Part shown: piece after piece, positions 1 through 6,119 of the stretch
How the letters are laid out: every line of letters begins with the position of its first letter
Numbering within the stretch: position 1 is the stretch's first letter
Assembly: GCA_003511785.1 (NCBI GenBank)
Contig: DOIS01000078.1
Span: 1 to 6,119 of the forward strand
Source of the DNA: Paracoccaceae bacterium
GTDB taxonomy: Bacteria; Pseudomonadota; Alphaproteobacteria; Rhodobacterales; Rhodobacteraceae
DNA: 6,119 bases
Direction: 5' to 3'
Notes under the pieces: model-generated
The model's input: only the letters and a program-made list of their open reading frames with translations
Told to the model about the DNA's origin: nothing
The model's database searches: none
Position numbers and translations under genes: made by a program

Positions 1-1396
<1,396 letters not shown>

Positions 1397-1402
1397 ACTC
1401 GA

Positions 1403-1420
1403 TCCTTGTTTTTGGCAAGG
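1403..1420 (-). promoter_or_regulatory. lon ribosome binding site inside a small hairpin
   Basis: On the minus strand the Shine-Dalgarno AAGGA (1407-1403) ends six bases before the lon ATG. The same bases form most of the 3' arm of a hairpin: CCTTG (1420-1416), loop CCAAAAA, CAAGG (1408-1404). The stem is only 5 bp and does not extend further, because the next pairs mismatch. The ribosome binding site itself is secure. A thermosensor-like role of the hairpin is inference. Confidence 0.6.
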
Positions 1421-1474
1421 CGGCGCTGGTCCCTGCGATGAGGCAACGCTCGGCCATCTCCGGTCATGAACTTG

Positions 1475-1503
1475 AAATGGGGCGCAGGGCTGCGCGTTTC
1501 AAC
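1475..1503 (-). promoter_or_regulatory. Candidate heat-shock (RpoH/sigma-32) promoter of lon
   Basis: Read on the minus strand, GTTGAA (1503-1498) is followed after 15 bases by CCCCATTT (1482-1475). The established sigma-32 consensus is CTTGAA, 13-17 bases, CCCCATnT, so the -35 has one mismatch and the -10 matches fully at an allowed spacing. Transcription would begin near 1467 and give a leader of about 70 nt. lon is a classical heat-shock gene, which makes the match more believable. The promoter also lies within nested inverted repeats: TTGAAA/TTTCAA outside and GCGCAG/CTGCGC inside. Confidence 0.6.
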
Positions 1504-1603
1504 CGGACCCTTGATTTGGTGACCCGCAGCATGACCCCTCGCCCGAAACGGCGCAAGGCGCGATTTGCGCGCGCGTATGGTCGCGATGCCGCAACCCGTC
1601 GAC

Positions 1604-1635
1604 AAAAAACGGGGCCGCGCATGGCGGCCCCGTTT
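1604..1635 (-). terminator. Rho-independent terminator of the PRC-barrel gene
   Basis: A perfect 12-bp stem, AAACGGGGCCGC (1607-1618) against GCGGCCCCGTTT (1624-1635), encloses a 5-base loop. On the minus strand the stem runs directly into a T tract (six T at 1609-1604), the standard intrinsic terminator form. It starts 29 bases after the stop codon of the PRC-barrel gene and lies upstream of the lon promoter, so it separates the two same-strand transcription units. On the plus strand the tail is only TTTCATCC, so termination is expected mainly for the minus strand. Confidence 0.9.
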
Positions 1636-1664
1636 CATCCTTGGTCAACTCCGCGCGCTGCGGC

Positions 1665-2774
1665 TCAGCGGGTCACGACCAGGTCACCCACGCGCGCCTC
1701 GGGGTCGGCGAATTCGACCTCGCTGGTGCGGAACTCGGGCATCTGGCGCAGTTCGCTTTCGCTGGTTTCCGGCAGGACAACCGAGTCGCCCGCAACCGTC
1801 AGGCGGTCGAGCGGCACGGCGACGTCACACTCGCCCATACCCAGGAAACCGCCGACGCCGACGATTGCCACGATCACGTCGCCACGGGAGCCGACACGCT
1901 CGATCTCGCCGACATCTTCACCGTCTTCGGCGATCAGGGCCACGCCCATCAGCTCGTCGGCGGTCATGTCGTACATCGGGTGGCGTTCCATGCCGGCGGC
2001 ATAGCTGGCGCGGTCCTCTTCGGACTGCATCTCGCCGGTCTGGTCGGTCTCGTAATCCATGAGCACGACGCGCGCTTCCTCCTGGTTCACGTTGATGACC
2101 GCCTCTTCGGCCTCCTTCACACGCACTTCGGGTTCGGCCTGGCTGATCGCCACGTCGGCCTCATCGGCCTGGCGGACGTTGATCTCGGGCTCGGAGGTGG
2201 CAATGTCGATCTGCGCATCCTCGGCCTCGTCAACGGCGACCTGCGGCTCCGCCTGGCTGACCTCGACGCGCGGTTCAGCTTCTTCAATCATCACCTTCGG
2301 CTCGGGGCGGATGAACTTCACCACCGGCTCGGGCGTCTGCACGGCCACGTCGGGGTTGGCCTGGTCCACGTCGACCGCCGGGCGCGGCACGCGGATCGAG
2401 ATCACCGGCTCGGGGATGCGCACGCTCACGGTCGGCTGCGCCTGTTCGACGGTCACGATGGGCGCCTGCTGCTCGACCGAGACGTTGGGCTCGGGCACGG
2501 CCACGGTGATTTCGGGCTGCGGCTGCTCGACGGTAACTTCGGGGGCGCGCTGGTCCACGTCCACGTTCGGTTCGTCAATGGTCACGGAGACCTTCGGCTC
2601 ACCCTGATCGACGACCACGCGGCCGTCCACGGCCGCCGTGCGGTCCTCGGTCACGACGGCCCCTTCAGCGTCGGCCATGTTCAAGTTCGCATCGGTCTCC
2701 TGCGCGCTGGTCGCGGACGCAAGAGCGATCATCGACACCGCGCCGAGAACGCGGCCGGTTTTCTGAAAACCCAT
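1665..2774 (-). CDS. Secreted nonapeptide-repeat protein with C-terminal PRC-barrel domain
   Basis: A protein of 369 residues. The start at 2774 is chosen because a strong AAGGAGA lies seven bases upstream and a clean signal peptide follows at once: basic n-region (K5, R8), hydrophobic core 9-22, Ala-x-Ala type site TSA|QE after residue 24. The frame remains open upstream to 3065 but has neither feature there. Residues 25-50 are a linker. Residues 51-242 are about 20 tandem nine-residue units (P-x-V-x-V-x-x-x-E/Q). Residues about 265-345 resemble a PRC-barrel (DMTADELMGVALIAEDGEDV, then a strand-rich GDVIVAIVGVGGFLGMG and VAVPLDRL). PRC-barrels are small beta-barrels found in RimM, in the reaction-centre H subunit and in many secreted alphaproteobacterial proteins. 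The protein is probably periplasmic or surface-associated and is very acidic overall. The exact role is unknown; an envelope or stress role is a guess. It is followed by its own terminator. Confidence 0.9.
   Translation of the reverse strand: MGFQKTGRVLGAVSMIALASATSAQETDANLNMADAEGAVVTEDRTAAVDGRVVVDQGEPKVSVTIDEPNVDVDQRAPEVTVEQPQPEITVAVPEPNVSVEQQAPIVTVEQAQPTVSVRIPEPVISIRVPRPAVDVDQANPDVAVQTPEPVVKFIRPEPKVMIEEAEPRVEVSQAEPQVAVDEAEDAQIDIATSEPEINVRQADEADVAISQAEPEVRVKEAEEAVINVNQEEARVVLMDYETDQTGEMQSEEDRASYAAGMERHPMYDMTADELMGVALIAEDGEDVGEIERVGSRGDVIVAIVGVGGFLGMGECDVAVPLDRLTVAGDSVVLPETSESELRQMPEFRTSEVEFADPEARVGDLVVTR
2049..2624 (-). repeat. Tandem 27-bp (nine-codon) repeats in the PRC-barrel gene
   Basis: Residues 51-242 can be cut into units beginning with Pro (or Ala), for example PEVTVEQPQ, PEITVAVPE, PNVSVEQQA, PIVTVEQAQ, PTVSVRIPE, PAVDVDQAN, PDVAVQTPE, PKVMIEEAE and PRVEVSQAE. 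Thirteen consecutive units from residue 60 to 176 have exactly nine residues. Later ones (PQVAVDEAED, PEINVRQADE, PEVRVKEAEE) carry one extra acidic residue, and some replace Pro by Ala. Hydrophobic residues alternate at positions 3 and 5, which suggests one short beta strand per unit. Early units are rich in Gln, units 7-11 carry Arg or Lys, and units 12-19 are strongly acidic. The DNA copies have diverged, so the repeat is maintained at protein level. Confidence 0.88.
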
Positions 2775-2781
2775 GTCAAAA

Positions 2782-2788
2782 TCTCCTT
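2782..2788 (-). promoter_or_regulatory. Ribosome binding site deciding the PRC-barrel start
   Basis: AAGGAGA on the minus strand is a near-perfect Shine-Dalgarno, seven bases before the ATG at 2774-2772. It selects the signal-peptide start over the longer open frame that reaches 3065. Confidence 0.85.
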
Positions 2789-2830
2789 TGCTTTGCAGTC
2801 TGGCGGGCGCCGGGCGCCGCCTTGCCCATA

Positions 2831-2857
2831 CAATCGGACCCCCCGTGCCGATGTTCC
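2831..2857 (-). promoter_or_regulatory. Weak candidate promoter of the PRC-barrel gene
   Basis: On the minus strand TTTTTTGGAAC is followed by CGATTG, with 16 bases between GGAAC (2857-2853) and CGATTG (2836-2831). The general stress sigma factor EcfG of alphaproteobacteria recognises GGAAC, 16-17 bases, CGTT, so the -35 fits and the -10 fits only partly. The same place can be read as a poor sigma-70 promoter, TTGGAA-18-GATTGT. Either gives a leader of about 50 nt. Many Rhodobacterales may lack EcfG, which lowers the confidence. Confidence 0.25.
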
Positions 2858-3033
2858 AAAAAATCGGCGAGAAACCGCGGATCGTCTGCCCGTCGCGGCC
2901 GACAGCCTGACAACCCAGGGATGATTCGCTCGTCCCGCCAGCGGGCCGGGTCGGACAAGACCCGGGGCCAATCCCGGGCGTAGGTGGGCGGATCTGCGCC
3001 CCGCCCTCCCCAGAAATAGCGATACCGACGCGA

Positions 3034-3062
3034 TTGCGCGCGCATTTGTTGCAAATTATAAA
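3034..3062 (+). promoter_or_regulatory. Candidate sigma-70 promoter of the microprotein-glycosyltransferase unit
   Basis: TTGCGC (3034-3039) and TATAAA (3057-3062) are separated by exactly 17 bases. The -10 matches TATAAT at five of six positions; the -35 keeps only the TTG. It is the only AT-rich spot in front of the plus-strand genes and would place the start of transcription near 3069, about 27 bases before the ATG at 3096. The inverted repeat ATTTG-TTG-CAAAT occupies the spacer and could be a regulator binding site. Confidence 0.45.
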
Positions 3063-3095
3063 CAAAACACAACCTAAGCGGATATTGCTGACGCC

Positions 3096-3200
3096 ATGAG
3101 CTTCTTCCTCGCCCTTCTCGCCATCGCCGGAGTCGGCGGCATGTTGATCTCGGTCGAACCCGAGGAGGACGCCGGCGACCAGCCCCCCGAAAGCCTCTAG
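3096..3200 (+). CDS. Putative 34-aa single-pass membrane microprotein
   Basis: ATG at 3096 opens a frame of 34 codons ending at TAG 3198-3200. Residues about 3-20 (FFLALLAIAGVGGMLISV) are hydrophobic enough for one membrane segment. The rest is a short acidic, Pro-containing tail (EPEEDAGDQPPESL). There is no Lys or Arg, so orientation cannot be judged from charge. Supporting reality: it is the first frame after the candidate promoter, the membrane segment plus charged tail is a sensible protein, and its stop lies eight bases before the glycosyltransferase ATG, which suggests coupled translation. Against it: the ribosome binding site is weak. I do not recognise the family. It could be a membrane partner of the downstream enzyme or only a leader peptide. 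Confidence 0.5.
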   Translation: MSFFLALLAIAGVGGMLISVEPEEDAGDQPPESL

Positions 3201-3208
3201 GCCAGCCC

Positions 3209-5401
3209 ATGACCCGGCTGAGCCTGATCCTGCCCTTCTATGACGAGACCGCGTATCTGCGCGGGGCGTTGGGCTCGATCGCGGCGCAGCCGATCGACGA
3301 CGTCCAGGTCATCGTGGTCAATGACAACCCCGAGCAGTTCTCGCGCACCGATCTCGCCGCGCTCTGCGCCGGGCACCCGGTCGAGCTGATCCAGCAACCG
3401 CGCAACCTGGGGCTTTCGGCGGCGCGCAACGCGGGGCTTGCGGTGGCGCGCGGGGCGGTGGTGGGTTTTCTCGACTCCGACGACTACTACACCGCCGGCG
3501 GACTCGCCGCGCAGCTGGAGCTGGCCGAGGAGACCGGCGCCGACATCACCCACGCGCCCACATGGTTCACCCGCAAGGGCAACCCCGACCTGCATTTGCT
3601 GCCACGCGATGCCGCCTTCTTCTCGGCGCGCCGCACGGCGCCGGGCCTGATCGGGGCCGAGGAGGCACAATTCATCACCTCGAGCTGGTCCAGCCTCTAC
3701 CGCCGCGCCTTCCTCGAGGACCGCGCCCTGCGCTTCGACGAAGCCCAGCGCAAGTTCGAGGATCGGCTTTTCGTGCTGCATACCGTCACCGCCGCCGAGC
3801 GCATCGCCTTTCTGGGCCGCCCCACCCGGGTCTGGCGCGGGCGCGGCGGGTCGATCTCGGTTTCGGCCACAACGCCCGAGACGCATCTGCTGCAACTGCA
3901 ACTGCTGGAGAAATGCCTGTCGCACATGCGCGCCGAGGTGAGCGCGGGCCGCCTGCCCCGCCGTTTCGAAAAGCGCGAACTGTTCAACTGCGTGTCGCGC
4001 CTGATCTGGGACATGGACCTCGTGGATGCCATCGCACGCGGGGCGGACCCGGTTTACCGCGATATGGCCCCGCGCATCCCGGCGCTCCTGGGCGCGGACA
4101 GTTTCGGCCACCCGATTTTCGACGACCCCGTTCTCTCGCGCATCAGCCGCGTGGGCATGACCACGCGGCGCGGACGGATCGGGCGGCGGGCCTTCTTCTC
4201 CATTCACAAGGCGCTGCGCGAGGGCGACCTCAAAGCCGCCCATGCCCTGATCGCCGGGGACCGCCCGGCGCCGCGCCGCCGCCACGCCCGCGCGCCGCAG
4301 CGGCTGGTCCTGCACCTCGGCCTGCACAAGACCGGCTCGACCCATCTGCAACACCACCTCGCCCGGCACCGCGGGGCGCTGGCCGAGCGCGGCGTTTTGG
4401 TGCCCAAGACCGGCTGGGACAACCGGCCGCCCCTGCGCCGGGGCGCGCTGACCGGGCACCAGGGGCTGGCCGCGGCCTTGCGCAGCGGCGACGAGGCCCC
4501 CTTCACCGAGCTTGCCCGCGAGATCCGGCAGAGCCGCGCCCACGACGTGGTGCTGTCCTGCGAGAACCTCGTCTTTCCCACCCATGCCCGGCGCGCCGAC
4601 CTGATCGAACGGCTGGCCGACCGGCTGGGCTTCGACCGGGTCGAGATCGTGGCACTTGCCCGGCGTCCCGACGCGCAGGCCGAGAGCTTCTATCGCGAGA
4701 CCGTCCTCAACGGCGCGCGCGGCGGCGGCCGGGGGATCGGCGTCTTTCTCGTGGATCACGGCCCCCTTCTCAGCGATTTCCCGGCGCTCTTTGCACCGCT
4801 GGAGGCCGCCTTCGGCACGCGCGTCAAACTGGCCGATTTCGACGCGCTGCGTGGTCCTGGCCTCTGGCCCGGCTTTGCGGCCCGTGCCGGGCTCCCCGGC
4901 GACCTGCCCGCGCTCGACCTGCCGCGCTACACCACGCCCGACCGCGAGACCGTGCTGCTGCTGGAACTGCTGGGCCGGCTGGTGCCCGACCCCGACCGGC
5001 GCGCGGCGGTGCTGCGCGCCTGGTTCGCCCTGCGCCCGGCGTCCTGCGGACCGGACCAGAGCCTTCTCGCCCCGGCCGAGCGGCTGGGCCTGATCGACCG
5101 CTGGGAGACCGCCTCGGCCGATTTCGCGGCAGAGCGCGGCTACAGGCCCGACCTCGCGGACATGCGCGCGGCGCTGGCGCAGACCGACTGGGCCCCGCCC
5201 GAGGCGATCCCGGCCGACATGCTGCACGACCTGTTCGACGCGGCCACCATCGCCGACGCGCCCGCGCCCGCCCCCGGTCCCGCGCCGCGCCCGGCGCCCC
5301 TGCGCGACGGTGTGGTGTTGCGTGTGCGCCTGCGCCCTTGGGCCGCGACGCTGCTCGACCGTCTGGGCGCAACCGGCCGGCGGCGCCGAACCCGCGCCTG
5401 A
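3209..5401 (+). CDS. Family 2 glycosyltransferase fused to a sulfotransferase-like domain
   Basis: A protein of 730 residues in two parts. Residues 1-225 are a GT-A fold family 2 glycosyltransferase: the start MTRLSLILPFYDE, VIVVNDN with Asp39, NLGLSAARNAGL at 66-77, the metal/nucleotide-binding DSDD at 89-92, and a likely catalytic-base segment KFEDR (Glu184, Asp185). Residues 226-350 are a mostly helical linker. Residues about 364-600 resemble PAPS-dependent sulfotransferases: LVLHLGLHKTGSTHLQ (366-381, the 5'-phosphosulfate loop with Lys374 and Ser377), VVLSCENL (447-454), and ALARRPDAQAESFY (482-495), whose Arg485/486 and Ser493 fit the 3'-phosphate site. The end has a Pro-Ala tract (684-697) and a basic tail. 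It has no signal peptide or membrane segment, so it is probably cytoplasmic. The inferred role is making a sulfated surface glycan; acceptor and donor are unknown. There is no clear Shine-Dalgarno, so it is probably coupled to the preceding 34-codon gene. Confidence 0.9.
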   Translation: MTRLSLILPFYDETAYLRGALGSIAAQPIDDVQVIVVNDNPEQFSRTDLAALCAGHPVELIQQPRNLGLSAARNAGLAVARGAVVGFLDSDDYYTAGGLAAQLELAEETGADITHAPTWFTRKGNPDLHLLPRDAAFFSARRTAPGLIGAEEAQFITSSWSSLYRRAFLEDRALRFDEAQRKFEDRLFVLHTVTAAERIAFLGRPTRVWRGRGGSISVSATTPETHLLQLQLLEKCLSHMRAEVSAGRLPRRFEKRELFNCVSRLIWDMDLVDAIARGADPVYRDMAPRIPALLGADSFGHPIFDDPVLSRISRVGMTTRRGRIGRRAFFSIHKALREGDLKAAHALIAGDRPAPRRRHARAPQRLVLHLGLHKTGSTHLQHHLARHRGALAERGVLVPKTGWDNRPPLRRGALTGHQGLAAALRSGDEAPFTELAREIRQSRAHDVVLSCENLVFPTHARRADLIERLADRLGFDRVEIVALARRPDAQAESFYRETVLNGARGGGRGIGVFLVDHGPLLSDFPALFAPLEAAFGTRVKLADFDALRGPGLWPGFAARAGLPGDLPALDLPRYTTPDRETVLLLELLGRLVPDPDRRAAVLRAWFALRPASCGPDQSLLAPAERLGLIDRWETASADFAAERGYRPDLADMRAALAQTDWAPPEAIPADMLHDLFDAATIADAPAPAPGPAPRPAPLRDGVVLRVRLRPWAATLLDRLGATGRRRRTRA

Positions 5402-5405
5402 GTTC

Positions 5406-6119
5406 CTAGAGCGGGTCGATATCGCCCTCGGCGCGCGCGGCGTGAAATGCCGCCTCGAAGGCCGCGAAGCGCCCCTCGGCGATGGCCGCCCGCATTCCTG
5501 CCATCAACTCCTGGTAGTAATGCAGGTTGTGCCAGGTCAGCAGCATCCCCGAGATCATCTCGCCCGCGCGGAACACGTGGTGCAGATAGGCCCGGCTGTA
5601 ACCCCGGCAGGCCGGGCAGGTGCAGTCCTCGTCCAGCGGGCGCGGGTCGTCGGCATGGCGCGCGTTCTTGATGTTGACCACGCCGCGCCGGGTAAAGACC
5701 TGCCCCGTCCGTCCCGAGCGCGAGGGCAGCACGCAATCCATCATGTCGATGCCGCGCGCGACCGCGCCCACGATGTCGTCGGGCTTGCCCACGCCCATCA
5801 GGTAGCGCGGCTTGTCCTCGGGCAAGAAGCCCGGGGCATAGTCGAGGCAGTCGAACATGGCCTCCTGGCCTTCGCCCACCGCAAGGCCGCCCACGGCATA
5901 GCCATCGAACCCGATTTCGCGCAACGCCTGGGCGCTTTCCTCGCGCAGGTCGCGCTCAAGCCCGCCCTGCATGATCCCGAACAGCGCGTGCCCGGGCCGC
6001 TCGCCGAACGCCGCGCGCGAGCGTGCGGCCCAGCGCATCGACAGCCGCATCGACTCTGCGATCCGGTCGCGCTCCGCAGGAAGCGCGGGACATTCGTCGA
6101 AACACATCACGATGTCCGA
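5406..6119 (-). CDS. tgt: Queuine tRNA-ribosyltransferase (Tgt), C-terminal part
   Basis: Bacterial Tgt exchanges guanine-34 for the queuosine precursor preQ1 in tRNAs for Asp, Asn, His and Tyr. The frame enters from the right edge at SDIVMCFDECPALPAERDR and gives 237 residues to the TAG at 5408-5406. About 135-140 N-terminal residues are missing, judging from the usual length near 375. Visible family signatures are FDEC, the base-recognition segments ALFGIMQGG and YAVGGLAVGEG, the nucleophile in DMMDCVLPSRSGR (Asp codon at 5736-5738), and the zinc site CTCPAC plus His in TWHNLHYY (codon 5529-5531). The spacings nucleophile to first Cys (38 residues) and last Cys to His (26) equal those of the Zymomonas and E. 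coli enzymes. The end ...AEGDIDPL is normal. The gene faces the glycosyltransferase gene with four bases between their stop codons. Confidence 0.98.
   Translation of the reverse strand, partial: SDIVMCFDECPALPAERDRIAESMRLSMRWAARSRAAFGERPGHALFGIMQGGLERDLREESAQALREIGFDGYAVGGLAVGEGQEAMFDCLDYAPGFLPEDKPRYLMGVGKPDDIVGAVARGIDMMDCVLPSRSGRTGQVFTRRGVVNIKNARHADDPRPLDEDCTCPACRGYSRAYLHHVFRAGEMISGMLLTWHNLHYYQELMAGMRAAIAEGRFAAFEAAFHAARAEGDIDPL

Larger units (their letters stand above)
2775..3095. other. Divergent intergenic region with clustered inverted repeats
   Basis: These 321 bases separate the minus-strand PRC-barrel gene from the plus-strand microprotein/glycosyltransferase unit. I see no protein gene here. 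It contains a cluster of GC-rich inverted repeats: CCCGC/GCGGG (2934-2945, 2-base loop), directly followed by CCGGGTC/GACCCGG (2946-2965, 6-base loop), a repeated self-complementary CCCGGG (2961-2966 and 2973-2978), and GGGCGG/CCGCCC (2986-3006, 9-base loop). None is followed by a T tract on either strand, so they are not ordinary terminators. An AT-rich island at 3044-3077 follows, with ATTTG-TTG-CAAAT (3044-3056) and TTTGTT/AACAAA (3045-3066). On the minus strand the island also contains TATAAT (3060-3055), but without a good -35 element. Confidence 0.55.

Noticed and set aside
1604..1635. Bidirectional terminator also serving plus-strand transcription
   Set aside because: The plus-strand side has only three T after the stem, and no plus-strand gene ends here.
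2049..2624. CRISPR-like array, because of regular 27-bp periodicity
   Set aside because: The units are contiguous, diverged and in frame within a gene; there are no identical repeats separated by unique spacers.
1641..2924. 427-residue plus-strand frame with Gly/His/Asp/Leu repeats opposite the PRC-barrel gene
   Set aside because: The periodicity is only the complement of the real nonapeptide repeats. The minus strand has the signal peptide, strong ribosome binding site and terminator.
2775..3065. N-terminal extension of the PRC-barrel protein up to 3065
   Set aside because: The extended part has no domain and many Pro/Gly/Arg residues, and it would bury an excellent signal peptide preceded by AAGGAGA.
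3197..5227. 676-residue open frame on the minus strand opposite the glycosyltransferase fusion
   Set aside because: Its translation is a low-complexity Gly/Ala/Arg/Gln/Val mixture without domains, as expected opposite a GC-rich gene. The plus-strand frame has clear motifs in both halves.
3562..5409. 615-residue plus-strand frame overlapping the fusion gene
   Set aside because: It is dominated by Arg, Pro, Ala and Gly with no recognisable motif: a frame shadow of the real gene.

Overview
The window looks like a piece of a GC-rich alphaproteobacterial chromosome, probably Rhodobacterales (roseobacter or Rhodobacter type). This rests on the style of the Lon and Tgt proteins, the secreted PRC-barrel protein and the heavy G/C bias at third codon positions. 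It is inference, because no rRNA or other taxonomic marker is present. No mobile element, tRNA, CRISPR array or phage gene is visible.

Layout: (1) 1-1396, minus strand: the N-terminal 465 codons of the ATP-dependent protease Lon, cut by the window edge inside the AAA+ domain. Its leader holds a good heat-shock (RpoH/sigma-32) promoter match and a small hairpin covering the Shine-Dalgarno. (2) 1604-1635: a perfect 12-bp hairpin with a T tract, ending transcription of the gene upstream of lon. (3) 1665-2774, minus strand: a secreted protein with a signal peptide, about 20 tandem nine-residue repeats and a C-terminal PRC-barrel. (4) 2775-3095: a 321-base divergent intergenic region with a run of inverted repeats and an AT-rich promoter island. 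(5) 3096-5401, plus strand: a probable two-gene unit made of a 34-codon membrane microprotein and a 730-residue fusion of a family 2 glycosyltransferase with a sulfotransferase-like domain. (6) 5406-6119, minus strand: the C-terminal two thirds of queuine tRNA-ribosyltransferase (Tgt), convergent with the fusion gene, with four bases between the two stop codons.

Two conserved housekeeping genes, lon (protein quality control) and tgt (tRNA modification), thus flank a less conserved cell-envelope block: a secreted repeat protein on one strand and a glycan-modifying fusion enzyme on the other. The most unusual items are the nonapeptide-repeat PRC-barrel protein, the glycosyltransferase-sulfotransferase fusion, the unlisted 34-aa gene and the regulatory layout in front of lon. 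I see no complete, clearly new multi-gene system. Several long open frames opposite or out of frame with the real genes are shadows produced by the base composition.
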